DNA from: Diadophis punctatus similis
Lineage: Eukaryota > Chordata > Lepidosauria > Squamata > Dipsadidae
DNA: 64,000 bases
Reading direction: 5' to 3'
NCBI GenBank assembly: GCA_023053685.1
Contig: JALIGW010000013.1
Location: 14,308,001 to 14,372,000, forward strand
Made by a program: the position numbers and the translations under genes. Within the stretch, counting starts at the first letter, position 1. Every line of letters starts with the position of its first letter. Under the pieces are notes generated by a model. It saw only the letters and a program-made list of their open reading frames with translations, made no database searches and was not told the DNA's origin. This document shows, in pieces, positions 43,039-54,831 of the stretch.

Positions 43039-43449
43039 GGTTCCGACAATCAGCTGTGCCACGCTATCATCGGAACCTTTTTTTACTTCCAACTCTTGCC
43101 GCTTCTGGCCGCTCGCTGCTTCTGGCTGCTCGCTGCTTCCGGCTGCTCAGCTCACCCACCCATCCCCACCCTATATAAGTTTCCTTCGCCACACAGTCCA
43201 GCTATTCGCTTCGCCGATGCCTACTCAGCTCAGCGTCTCGCCTCACCGATGCCTGATTCTGGTTCCTGCTTGTTGCAGGGACCATTTTGTGTGAAGTCCA
43301 GCTGCTTTTGCATTCCTGCAGTGAAAAAGTGGTTAAGTGCACACCATCACACAGCCGATGACCCGAGAATCAAGATCAAGAAAAGTGGAAGTGAGGAGAG
43401 TGCCAATGAAAAAACGATGTGGAAACATCTTAAAGTTAAAGACTACTAA

Positions 43450-43735
43450 CACTTTTATGTAAGTATTTGTGTACCTCTTTTATTGTTTTGTGCACTTCCT
43501 TTATTCTTCTTTAAGTATTAAATGCTTAAATTTGTATATCATGGTATATCTTCCTTTTTGTAGGTCACTATTATCATTGGTACAAAGAAGTGAGGTCGAG
43601 AATAACAGTTTTATTGCTCTTATGTAAGTATTTGTGTACCTCTTTTATTGTTTTGTGTACTTCATTTATTCTTATTTAAGTATTAAATGCACAAAATAAT
43701 TGGTATATCTTCTTTTTGTAGGTCATAAGGGCAAA
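43450..43735 (+). repeat. Tandem duplication of an intron-like unit (~165 bp)
   Basis: TATGTAAGTATTTGTGTACC ... AAGTATTAAATGC ... TTTTTGTAGGTCA occurs at about 43455-43570 and again at 43620-43727. Each unit has a GTAAGT donor and a pyrimidine-rich TTTTTGTAG acceptor. Confidence 0.8.
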
Positions 43736-43861
43736 GAAGTGATGTTGACTTGGCCATGCCCACCCACCCAGTTACATGCTCACCAAGCCATGCCCACCAA
43801 GCCACGCCCACCAAGTCACGCCCACAGAACCGGTAGGGAACATTTTTGAATTTCACCACTG

Positions 43862-46571
43862 ACATATGGCATTACAAAACAGAACATTATAGCCATTTTG
43901 TTTTTCCATTAGAAGTCTGAAATACACAGCTTTGATTCTCCTTGAAGTCTTGGTTGAAGCTTTCCTCATTTGCCATTTGCCAGATTTTAACATTTAATGT
44001 GACACAATGAGAAGATGACTAAATGCATGAGGAGTGGTAATTTTCACTTTATTTTAAACTAAATTGTGTTTGTGTCTTAGTTATGTATGAGCCTTGGTTA
44101 CACCTATATCTGGGTTACACCTATATATTTTTTCGGAGCCTTCTCCCTCGGTGGGGCCTCAAGACCCATCAGCAAAATTATAAAGAGGAATATTAAGAAT
44201 TGGATTTGGAAGGTTATATGGCTTTTTGTAATGATGGATACCTCACCCAGATCCTCCGGAACTCATTTACTGATTTGACAATTCTTATCTTGTTATTGCA
44301 CATTCTGAGAGCTCTTTTCATTGCTAAGTATACTAAAGAGGGTAATTTTTCTTAGTTACTGAATACCTCAGCTTCTAGAAGCCAGTGGAAAGCATGAAAC
44401 ACATTTCTATAAAGACTGGATTTCATCAAGGCTCTGGCTAGAATCCAGTGTTGTGTAAACAAAACAGCTAATTGTCAGTACATACACATTGCCAGTCTGG
44501 GTCTCAAGTATATGGAGATGCCTCTCAATGTTTCTAAGCAATGGTGTGTGTGTGTATGTGTGTGTGTGTTTGTTTGTGGCATGCGTATGTGCACTGTGTA
44601 TTATTAAAAGAGGAAAATAGTTTCCTCCCCCAGCCAACCAATACACAGGCAAGACAGATGATATTGCATGTTGCAATAAGGACTTCCATCAAAACATCTG
44701 TGGGTTATGAGTGTGCTTAATCTATTCTAATTGTGTCATGAAGCAATTTTAGGGAGTGCATAAATTGATACTGTGAATCGAAGTGCAGGTTTGTACCAAT
44801 GTATTCTGAAGATAAGCTGCAACATGTTCCAATATTTTAAGCATCTTTTTTTTTAATGAGGATTGTGCAATTCATTTGGAACCAAGAGTGGTACAATTAT
44901 AGACATAGCATGCTTTCACTAGAATTCAGAATGCTAGAAGTTTAATTGGTCACCTAGGGTGCATGTTAAGCAGGTTGCCAAATTTCATGGAAAATCACTA
45001 GCACCACTACTATCTTCATTCAAAAATGGAAATATTTCCCAGTTTATAAACAACTCATTCTTGATACATCCTTGAAGTGTAGGGGTGGAGACATTGATTA
45101 ATGGTTTCCCTAAGGTATCAATTGAGGACAACCAGTATAGAGGCAACAATGCTAGGAGCAATGCACCAAACACCTGGTTCATCTTTTTTCTGTAACCCCA
45201 TCTTAAAGTTGCCATAGTATCCGGGTATCCTAAAAGAGGTTATGGAACTGCTATACTTATGCATGCTGCACCCATTAAAAAGGCACAGGGCTTTGATCAC
45301 AAGATTGCAGACAGCATATTGATTTTTTTTCATTCCTCTGCAGATGCTGCTGCTTTTAGATCTATTACAGTTTGAATCCCTTCCTCTGCCATGCTACCCC
45401 TTCATTCTCTAACTCCATTGTATTATGGAGGACTAAAGAGTCCCAGGATTCAGATGAAAAAACTGCAGTATCATTTATTGTCCACATGGATTCATGTTTC
45501 AAAAAAAACACGCTGTAATGGGACCAGATTTCATAACTATAGGGAAAGGCATGATTCATCTTTGAAATTAATGACAAACCTTTGAACAGGAAGCAGCAAA
45601 GAGGAAGGGGTTAATCTGTCTTTTCCAGTTCTATTTTTCTAATCAAATTTTTAACCACCCCATTTGTGCTTTTAAGTAAAAAATGAAAATGGTAGCACAG
45701 CTCATTAATGTCTCATTAATTTTGGCCCTGAGGCAGTCCAGTGTGCTATTTCTGATCAGAAGTTTATTTGTTTGCCTAAAAATTGTAACTTTTTTATAGT
45801 TATAGTATATAGTAATTATAGTAATAGTAATTCCAAAGCAAGACAAAAAATGTAGAATCAATAGCCAAACAATTGCATTATCTTAACTACATAAGTACAC
45901 ACACATAAAAGAATTATAAATTTTCTTTTCCTTTGGCCAGGACAGTAGCAACAATGAAGAGATAGAACAGCGTAGAGTCAATTAAAAGACTAGTGCCAAG
46001 TTCTTGGTCTGACCAGAGAGAGAATTTCTCAGTCAGGGTGTCTATATTAAGAGTGCCTTTTTGATTCTATTTTTTGTCTTGCTTTGGAATTACTATTACT
46101 GGCACATCCGACACTGTAAGAACCCAGGTCTGAAGACTAGACTGAAACAGGAATCTTTATCTCCGCACTCTGGTAAGTCACAAAGCCATCCGATCTATTC
46201 AGATTGACTCTGCCTTTTTCTACCTGCTACCTAAAAGGTTAAAGATTGGTTATATTTGGGAGAAGATTCCTGAGACTCCTGTAGATCAGTCAACAGCAAA
46301 TCAATCACAGAACAAATCAACCCAGAGTTCTCACTTGAGGCAAAAATGACAAGATTTAAATTATGAGTTTGAGAAAAGACCTAGCTTCCTGGAAAAACAT
46401 TATAAAGGTAGGAAAGGTGGAAGGGAAGAGAAAAAGAGGAAAACCAGCTTCAAGGTGGATGACCTCACTTACTGTGGGATGCATGCATGGTTGGAAGACC
46501 TGAGGGACCAAGTTAGGGACAGATAGTCATCATAGAGTGCTTGATGTTGTCACCTTGAAGGATGCCCAGGA
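43862..46571. other. Unclassified DNA
   Basis: Short TG run at about 44545-44570. Scattered 60-90-codon frames have no motifs. No gene found. Confidence 0.4.
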
Positions 46572-46620
46572 ATTTGTAGTGATCTTCTTCATTCAGACTC
46601 TTTAAGTTATTTCTATATAG
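46572..46620 (+). repeat. Left copy of a ~46-bp direct repeat flanking a SINE
   Basis: TAGTGATCTTCTTCATTCAG ... TATTTCTATA matches 46877-46922 with about six differences. Confidence 0.85.
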
Positions 46621-46876
46621 AGCCATGGTGGCACAAGAGCCATGGTGGCACAAGAGCCGTGGTGGCACAGTAGTTAGAATGCAGGACTGCAGGATAATTC
46701 TGCTGACTGCCAGCAGTTCGATTTTCACTGGCTCAAGGTTGACTCAGCTGTCCATACTTCCAAGGTCAGTAAAATGAGTACCCATGTTATTGTGGGCAAT
46801 ATGCTGACTCTGTAAACCACTTAGAGAGGGTTGTAAAAACATTGTGAAGTGGTATATAAGTCTAAGTGCTATTGCT
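46621..46876 (+). mobile_element. Sauria-type SINE with triplicated head
   Basis: The 5' end GAGC(C)(A/G)TGGTGGCACA(A/G) is present three times in a row (46620-46671). A standard body follows (TAGAATGCAGGACTGCAGGA, TGCTGACTGCCAGCAG, GGTTGACTCAGC), ending TATATAAGTCTAAGTGCTAT. Confidence 0.85.
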
Positions 46877-46922
46877 ATTTATAGTGATCTTCTTCATCCA
46901 GATTCTTGAAGCTATTTCTATA
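46877..46922 (+). repeat. Right copy of the SINE-flanking direct repeat
   Basis: TAGTGATCTTCTTCATCCAG ... TATTTCTATA; see the left copy. Confidence 0.85.
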
Positions 46923-46962
46923 GGACATCTTGATTCCTGTAGAAATCAAGATGTCCTATAGA
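46917..46962. repeat. Perfect 19-bp hairpin, 8-base loop
   Basis: TCTATAGGACATCTTGATT (46917-46935) and its exact complement at 46944-46962. Confidence 0.95.
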
Positions 46963-49900
46963 TTTCCTATAGATTTCATTATTTTATCCCTGTTCACATT
47001 TGTCCATTACAATAATAAACCACCTTATTTAACTGCATTTATCTTACCCAACATACTCAAGGAAATTTTCAATAGTCCAGACAGCCTGTAATTCTAAAAG
47101 GACACCTCATTCCTAGACACTATCAAAGTCTTCAAATCATATTATAAATTTCCTCTTTTTTAAAAAAAATGCTCATCCATGATGCTCAGGAAGTGTGAAC
47201 TCATTTTCTTTGCCATCAGAAGTAGCAATCCAGGGATTTCACTGTGTGGTCACATGCGGAGTCTTATTATGAGCCAAAGATCTAATTACCCTAATCAGTC
47301 TGAAATACATGGAGTGTGAAATTAACTTGACTTTATGTTTACACTGTACAGTAAGCCAGCATTATAAAATTTGCAGAAAATGGAATTGTGAAAGATGTAT
47401 AAGGCAATGATAATGATTACTGATTACGATATTATTAAAATGCTATTACAATGGATAGCAGAATTTGTGCACTATTTTTATTTAGCCAGAGATTGTTTTG
47501 TTATAAAAAAAAATCCCAATAAGATATATTCAAATGGGGTAGATTTATAACAGGGGACAGATGTATTTTTTGTTTTGTTCATTCTTCACTGATTTCCCAT
47601 AATCCAGAAAAGTGATTTTATCGATTTGGTCATAATGTATCAGAATCAAGAAGCATCTGTGAATATTTCTAAGCATTTTATTTTACTTATGCCCTGTTGA
47701 GAACTGCTTCACACTGGAATTGTAGTGTACTCAGAAAAACAACCAATTTTTCTTGAATCATACATTCATTCTTCCTTAAAAAGATTTCCATGATCTATTA
47801 TGGGCTTTATTTATTTTTTTAAATTAAGTAAATTAAAAGTGTGTTCAATCTGGAATCCTCAAAGGATATTTTATGTCGCAGATATGTTGCTCTGCCTAGC
47901 TTTGCTCTGCCAAATTTACAGCTCTTTTTATTACCTGTGAACACCATCCTCCTGGGTGTTTACTAAATAAAAGTTGCATTTAATAACTGGTCTTGCAACA
48001 ACTCCTCTTTAAGGTTGATGTAGAGTCCATTTCAGCCAGGGAATTGAACTAATTACAGTAGCACCCTTTAGAAGTGTTGACATTATTTTGTAATGGCCAG
48101 ATGATTAAAGAGAAATTAGCTAGACTAATATTTTAGTAATACAGGAATAGACAACCCGGAGAATTTTGCCTTAGTTTCAAGCCTAGGTGGGCAATTAATG
48201 TTAGCAATTTCATTCAATAATTTTGAAGTCTTACAAAGATCGCAGTGCTTTAAGCAAAACACAAATTCCAGTCAACCTGGGAGAAATTTGTGAAAAAAAC
48301 CCAGAGGTATAACATAGGAACGGTATTGATTTTGAAATCTGTCCATTTTCTATACTATTCTTATTTCTAAGCACTATAATTACCTTATGTCTAAAGAACT
48401 GGAGTTGCTTCAAATCATAACTGAGAATTGATTGTGGTTTCTTGGATTATTTTGGTTTCAACTATGGGAGTCAAAAAACAAGAACTGAGATGTCAATATT
48501 CTCTACTGCAGATCCATAAGGCCAATGTTCTTGATGAAAGACTAACTCACATCAGAAAAACCTAAAAGCAGGGGTGGAACAGGATGAAAGATGATGATCC
48601 AGAGATACTCCCAAAGATAAATCTGTTTTTAATGAACAGTTTTAAAATCTTATATGCAGAGATTACCTGCCTAGAGATCTTCTGTCTTTAAATAAACACT
48701 AAAAATATATTGAAACAAAGCCATTAGTGTACAAAAAAGACTTAAGGCAGAAAAGGGGACATTCTACTTAGAGGTTAAAATCATTTATTATATGTCATCC
48801 CAAGGCTACAACTTTAGCATTTCCAAATCTGATAACCCCTAGTTTTGTTGGTCTGTAGCTCCCATCGCTCTGCCCCCAAAGCCATGCTGGCATAAAATAG
48901 CAGTTGTGGGTCAACATATAAGGATGATATCAGATGCAATACGAAGCATTTGGCTTTTATTGTAATAGATTGAGAAATATTAGCCTAAAACATTTTAGCT
49001 CGTTCTAAGTCTCCTACTTGGCTTTATGATGTAGTGAATTTTTAAGTTTCCCTAATCCCATGGTTATCAAATAGTCATTCTGCATATATCAAGGCTAAAA
49101 GAGCAGTGGAGGCATTGAATTGATGACCACTAATGAATAATGGCTCATTTTCCTATAAAATTCTTCATTTCTTAACTCTTTTGTTTTAATATGGATGATT
49201 TTACTCCACATCAGGGTTCCAGTTCTCAGGGAAGTTTGCAAACATCTTCAGTCATTTCACAAATTCAATGTGCAAACAAACACAAAAAGGCTTGAAACAT
49301 GAAGGTTTTAACTAGATAGCTTGTGATCTGTCTCTCCCTCTACTATACTGGCAGGTGTTGACTGAACATCTGGATAGATTGGACAATGGTCAGAAACTAA
49401 GTCGAGATTTGTAAGAGATGGCAAAGTAGTCTCGTAGAATTCATTCTCACATTCTATTTGCCATGGCACAAAGATGTTTTAAGAATCATTTTTGAGGTAC
49501 ACAATCTCATTATACCACCTCCATTTCATTACCAGCCTGTTGCTGAGGCAGCCTGGTCATTAGTCATTTCTAACTGATTCCTATACTGGTTCCAGTCAAA
49601 ACTTCCCATGCAGCCAGGATAAACCTGGAGAAGATGTATTCAAGGACTGTGATTTGCTCAGTTCCAACTGTCCTAGCAAGTCTCATGCAGAAATGTCTCC
49701 TCCCTATCTGATTGTTGCCAGTCAGTTTGGCATAGCTGTGTGAGAGGCCTCTTTTTCTCCTTGCATTGGAATATTAAACTCCAAGGAGATCCTACTATCC
49801 GATACCTGTGTATAATATGTATGTACATGTGAGCATGTGTGGGGAAAATTGCAAAATCAGGAAAGAATATCATAAAGACATGCACACATGTATGGAATGG

Positions 49901-50097
49901 GGTTAGGGAAGAGAAAAGTCTTTTCACCAGATGTAGAGATTAGATCTGGGGGAAATTGGGTTCAGGAAGGGGGGGGATTCAGAATCACAATAGCACTGAG
50001 AGCTCTGTGGTTTGGGCTTCTCTGCTTTGCTTTTGAAATAATCTCTTTGAACACCAAGATAACTATTGAGCGAGGAGCGGGGAAATGTTTGGCATAG

Positions 50098-50155
<58 letters not shown>

Positions 50156-50254
50156 TCAGAACTATTGATCTCCCAGTAGAGACTGCTGCAGACAAGGATG
50201 GGACGGGAAAGGACAGCAGGAATCTACTAAAACACTACCTTTAAATTATTCTGC
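46963..50254. other. Unclassified AT-rich DNA
   Basis: Longest stretch without named features. It contains only a (CA)n array at 50100-50153 and no motif-bearing frames. Confidence 0.4.
50100..50153 (+). repeat. (CA)n microsatellite
   Basis: About 27 CA units. Confidence 0.95.
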
Positions 50255-50298
50255 ATGAATTCAGAATACAGAATAACAGAGTGGGGAGGGATCTTGGA

Positions 50299-50675
50299 CA
50301 GGGGTGGGTTCCAACTTACCTCGCTGTTGGTTTGCGCCCTCCCATGCTGCGTGGGCGCACGCGTGTGCTTCGTGGGCGCACACGCGTGTTTCATGGGCAC
50401 GTGCATGCGCAGTAACAAAAAATCTGAAAAAATAAAAAAGAGCCAGAAAAAAGATGGCAACCGCATGCACAGTGCCGGAACTCGGCTTCTGTGCATGCTC
50501 AGAAGGAAAATATTTTTTAAAAAAAAATAAAAAGAATTTAAATTTTTTTTTAAAAAGATGGCGGCGCCCACGGACCAGCACCAACTGGTCCGGTTCAGTG
50601 ACATCATTGTGACATCACCGGCGGGTCACTACCAGTTCGGGTGAACCGGTCCAAACTGGGAGGAACCCACTCCTG
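50299..50675. mobile_element. ACCGGTT-family MITE inserted in CR1 3' end
   Basis: CAGGGGTGGGTTCCAACTTA on the left and GGAGGAACCCACTCCTG on the right. It splits the CR1 terminal GGATCTTGGAGATCATC and duplicates at least TTGGA. The interior has GTGGGCGCACGCGTGTGC repeats and CTTCTGTGCATGCTCAGAAG. Confidence 0.8.
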
Positions 50676-51010
50676 TTGGAGATCATCTAGTCCAACCCCC
50701 TACTCAAACAAGAGACCCTATACCATTCTGGACAAATGGCTGCCCAATCACTTCTTTAAAATCTCCAGTGATGGAGCACCTACAATTTCTGGAGGCAAGC
50801 CATCCCACTGATTAATTGTTCTCACTGTCATAAAGTTTCTCCTTAGTTCTAAGTGTGATCTTTCCTTGATAAGTTTCAATCTCTTACTCCTTGTCCTGCC
50901 CTCAGTGCCTTTGGAGAATAGTTTGACTCTCTCTTCTTTGTGAGAGCCCCTCAAATATTGGAGCATTTCTATCATGTTGCCCCAGTCCTTCTCTTTGTTA
51001 GACTACACAT

Positions 51011-52600
51011 CAGAGGTGGGTTCCTGCCGGTTTGGACCAGTTCTATAGAACCGGTAGTAAAAATAGGGACTGGTTCTCCGAACCAGCAGTACCAGCAGCC
51101 TGGCCACACCCCTGAACCGGTCCCCTGGTCACTGATCCCACCCGATGCATCTGTCAGACAGCAAGCTGACAGGAGCTGGGAATCTGCTGACTGGCAAAGA
51201 AGTCTCTCAGCTGCTTGGCCACAGGGCGCCGAGCTGCTGGGCTCTCTTTCCTTCCTTGGGTAGATCTGGCGAGAGGAGCGGGCTTCCTTGCCAGGCTTCA
51301 GGAGGGGAGGAGGCGGAGTTGTTGCCCAAGGGCGAGAGCAACCCCCGGCCGCCTCTGGGTTAGGGTGGAGAGCCACCTTCCTTGAGAGAATCCTTCTCCG
51401 GGCAGGGGTGAAGAAGAAGAGCCACTGCCCTCCTCCTCCTGTGGCTCCTGCCCAGCACTCTCTCTTCTCTCTCCCCTTCACCTCCTCACAGTTTTTTACC
51501 CATCTCAGAGAGCTCAAGCTACACCTCCCTCCAACCTGGCCACCTTCCTCGCCGACGTCAATCCTGAGTGAACTATTCCATCCTCGGCTGTTGCTTAGGG
51601 CAGCGGGCTCAGCCCCCTGCATGTTGCATCCCCCTCCCAGCCTCTGCCCATGCCTCCGCACCGCCAGCATCTCCTGAAGCTGCCGCTGCTGGAACCGCAA
51701 CAGGTACGGGGGGAGCCCAGTAAGCTGGGCACCCAAAAATGGTGTGGAGGTGAGGGTGAAGGCTGGGAGGGGGGTTCAACACGCAGGAGGCTCCCCACAG
51801 TTCCTCGGCTCATCTGGGCTGCAGCCGAGCCTGCTGCCCTAAGCCGGCAGAGGCAGCGCAGGGCACGGCTGGGAGCATGCTAACATTGCCCTCCCCGAGT
51901 GCCAGACTCTGCCGTTGCCATCGCCCCTGCCCGGCTCGCCCCTGGCTGGCTCCCGAGCTAGGAGGTAATGGCCGATTCCCCCTGGCCCGGAGGTCGCCAA
52001 CATGAGTGCGGCTCTTCAGGAGCTCGGCAACAACAATGCCGAAAAGTTCTCCGGTCAGCCGATGAGAAGAAAGCTGCTGCCATCTTCGTGCTTTCCCTCC
52101 ATTGCCCTTCCCGGCTAAAAAGCCGTGGCCGGTGGGCCATGGAAACAGGGTCACCCTCTTGAGTGGGGGCCTGGGCGCGTCCTCAGTGAAGCCAGTCCAG
52201 AGGGAAGCCTGTCTCCTGCACACTCATCTCATGGATGGGATCCAGCCGGCCTGGCTCAGCGCACCAGCAGGAGTGGGGTGCTCCGGCTGCAACCACAGGG
52301 AAGGCCCATCAGAGACAAGAAGGGACACTTTTTGGCCAGGAATGGCAATGGAGGAAAAGCCGAAATGACCACTGCCTCCCCATGGCACCCCGGCCTGGAT
52401 ATGGAGCCAGAGTGTCAAATAAAGTGTCAAAAAGTCCCCAAAAAATTTGCCACCGTTTCGGTGAGCATGGCTTGGTGGGGGGTCATGTTACTGAATGTGC
52501 GTGAGTGACATCAAGTTGGCCATGCCCACTCAGTCACATGTTCCCCCCACCTAGCCACACCCACAGAACCGGTAGTTAAAAAAATTAGAACCCACCTCTG
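51011..52600. mobile_element. 1.59-kb ACCGGTT-family element with CpG-rich exon-1-like core
   Basis: CAGAGGTGGGTTCCTGCCGG on the left and TTAGAACCCACCTCTG on the right. The flanks CTACACAT / CTACACAC match at 7 of 8. Right subterminal CACACCCACAGAACCGGTAG. Between about 51150 and 52480 the sequence is GC-rich, unlike short family members, and has long but unrecognised frames on both strands. Confidence 0.85.
51960..52150. other. Possible captured first exon(s) of unknown gene
   Basis: Plus strand: ATG 52002 (context CCAACATGA) opens 38 codons (MSAALQELGNNNAEKFSGQP...) to TAA 52116-52118. Minus strand: AAGATGGC at 52086-52079 is a YY1-type start motif leading into MAAAFFSSADRRTF. Both fit 5'-exon sequence, but only one, or neither, can be real. 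I could not identify a source gene. Confidence 0.3.
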
Positions 52601-52734
52601 CTACACACGCTCAGTCGTTGCAACTGTTCATCATATGTTTTAGCTTCCAGCCCCCTAATCTTCCTTGTTGCTTTTTTCTGCACTCTTTCCAGAGTCTCAA
52701 CGTCTTTTTTGTACCATGGTGACCAATACAAAAA

Positions 52735-52805
52735 AGATGATGTGACTCTAGAAAGACTGCAGAGAAGAGCAACAAAGATGATAAGGGGGCTGAACGTTAG
52801 TGATA
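52735..52805 (+). mobile_element. Small CR1 fragment in the opposite orientation
   Basis: GACTCTAGAAAGACTGCAGA then AGAGCAACAAAGATGATAAG is CR1 plus-strand sequence directly abutting the minus-strand CR1 piece. Confidence 0.65.
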
Positions 52806-52860
52806 TTGTGTGAAGGCAGCAAAACGTATTACTAAACTGTAGGAAAAGTAGGCTATGGGG

Positions 52861-53055
52861 CAGCAGTGGGTTGCTCCCGGTTCGGCCCTGTTCTTTGAAC
52901 CAGTAGCACCATCGGTGGGAGGCTCCACCCACCCGCCCAGGACGCTTCTGCGCATATACTCTAAGAATTTCCAAAGAGGAGCTGCCTTGACCCTCTTCCT
53001 CCCAACCAAACTATCTAAGCTTTGCTGTCTCTATTCTGAAATGCAGCCCCTATCT
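52861..53055 (+). mobile_element. Left-end fragment of an ACCGGTT-family element
   Basis: CAGCAGTGGGTTGCTCCCGG then CGCTTCTGCGCATATACTC; no right end found. The right limit is approximate. Confidence 0.5.
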
Positions 53056-53091
53056 CCTAAGAATCTGGAATACATTTGCTAGAGGGTCTAT

Positions 53092-53275
53092 GGAGATTCT
53101 CAGTCATCCAAGTCATTGTTCTCCCAAAGGTGCTTTTTCAAAAGGCAATTTCTCTACCATTCAGTCAGAACTGAAGAAGCGTCTTCGATGAGAAGCAAAA
53201 CGTCTTCAAGCAAAACAAAGAAAGTCCAGTTGCCTTTTGAAAAAACATTTTTGGGACATTCCACAGAGGCATCTA
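53092..53275. mobile_element. Retroelement 3'-end scrap (Penelope-like?)
   Basis: GAACTGAAGAAGCGTCTTCG, then GAAGCAAAACGTCTTC and AAAGTCCAGTTGCCTTTTG, a tail I associate with reptile retroelements. TTTTTCAAAAGGCAA and TTGCCTTTTGAAAAA form an inverted pair around it. Confidence 0.4.
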
Positions 53276-53652
53276 TACAGTGGTTGTAGGAAGACAGAAG
53301 TGCAGTAGGAAGTAGGTAGTAGGAAGATAGAAGTAGAGGATGCATTTAATATTGCACGTCTTGACAACAGCAAGGATTGTATTTGCGCAATGCTAAAAAA
53401 AATGAAGAAACACCACGAGATGAAGAAATAATTAAGAAGATACTAGAGTGTGCAGAAATGGACAGACTGACATTAAAAATGAAACAGAAAGAAGATACAG
53501 AATATTATCAAACATGGAATCTATTTTATCAGTGGTTGGAAAAAAGGGGTGGAGATTAAGAACGCAATATGTATTGTTAAGCAAATTGAATACCCATACA
53601 ATATGATGTTTATTAAGCACTAAGAAATGTAATCAATAAAAAATTAATTAAA

Positions 53653-53656
<4 letters not shown>

Positions 53657-53687
<31 letters not shown>

Positions 53688-53690
53688 AGG
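53657..53690 (+). repeat. (AGT)n microsatellite
   Basis: Eleven AGT units. Confidence 0.9.
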
Positions 53691-54831
53691 ATTATGAGCT
53701 TATCATTTGAATGCTTGAGTTGTTTTTACAAAAGCTAGTTAAGGCTATAGTCCAGTGTAATCTATGTGGGATTAAATCCCATTGATTACAGGGGGATTGC
53801 AAGTAGAGATATATTGAGTTCTTGTATATACCGTATTTTTCGGAGTATAAGACGCACCTTTTTACCCCCAAAAAGAGGGTGAAAACTTGGGTGCGTCTTA
53901 TACACCGAATGCAGCCCCACCCACCCAGCCACCCCCATCCTTTGGCTCTGTCTTCCAGCAATTTACCTGCTTGCAGGAAAAAGGGAAGAGCCTGCAAAGC
54001 CAAGCAAGTCAGTAGCAGTTTCCCGATCTACAGCTGATTAGGTTTGCCACTTGGAAAAATGAAAGTGAAACTAACTACAAAGAGGCAATTAGCTGGCAGA
54101 GACACGCAGATTTTTATTTTTTGCTGAACTGGATGGAAGGGGGTAAGTGAATAACTAAATGTCTGTAGAATGTTCAAATTATTAGACTTACTTTTTAAAG
54201 ACTGCTTTATTATTGTTCTAGAGCAGGGGTCGGGAACCTATGGCTCGCGAGCCAGATGTGGCTCTTTTGATGATTGCATATGGCTCGCAGCAGGGGTGAA
54301 ATCCTCCCGGTTCTTCGATACTCCGCATTGCCCGAAAACCCTGTAACTAAACGCCCAGACAGAGAGAACGTTAGCAACGTGGAAAGAGGGGCGACATTGA
54401 CAACTACCGCTGCTTGAGCGGTGGGCCAATAAGAGAGCCCACTGATGGGGCCACGTGAGGGAAGTTTGTGTGGAAAGACGGTTGGGAAACCAAGGAAACG
54501 GTTAGCGGGAGTGAAGCGGTGAGAGGGCGGGGCCGGGGCCGAGCACGCGCGGCAGGTGAGGGGCTTTGTGTGAGAGTGTAGACTTGGCTTTCTTGCTTCC
54601 CTTCGCGCGTCGTCCCGCCGCTCTGTTAATTGTCAGGCCGTATCAACCTCCCCCTTTTTCTGTGGTGCCTAATGGTGGGATAGTTTGAATAAATAAGCCA
54701 AGCAGCCGAAGGAGCCTTGGAGCTCCGATGCTGCCCTGCTCTAGTCGCCTGCTGGGAAGGCTGCAGCAGCCACCATCAGCTGGCGGCATAAGGCAAGAGG
54801 CAGGCGGGAGACGCGGGCAGGAGCTGGCTGT

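Larger units (their letters stand above)
42625..43861. mobile_element. Long ACCGGTT-family element with promoter-like and intron-like core
   Basis: CAGAGGTGAAATGCTACCGG on the left and CGCCCACAGAACCGGTAGGG then GAATTTCACCACTG on the right. A foldback (GATTGTCGGAACTTTTTT at 42759 versus AAGGTTCCGACAATC at 43038) brackets an AGTAAAAA array. A TATA-like CTATATAAG is at about 43172. Downstream, a 117-codon frame (43096-43449) contains a lysine/serine-rich run (KIKKSGSEESANEKT) and stops at TAA 43447-43449. Intron-like duplications follow. It may be derived from the 5' part of an autonomous relative. Confidence 0.7.
50255..52730 (-). mobile_element. CR1 LINE 3' region (minus strand), split by two hAT elements
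   Basis: Read on the minus strand, AGAGTCTGGAAAGAGTG-type sequence leads to the long CR1 3' region. It ends GGTTGGACTAGATGATCTCC, then TCCAAGATCCCTCCCCACTC, the CR1 terminus. The pieces are 50255-50298, 50676-51010 and 52609-52730. They are collinear once the elements at 50299-50675 and 51011-52600 are removed. Only the end of ORF2/UTR remains. Confidence 0.8.
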
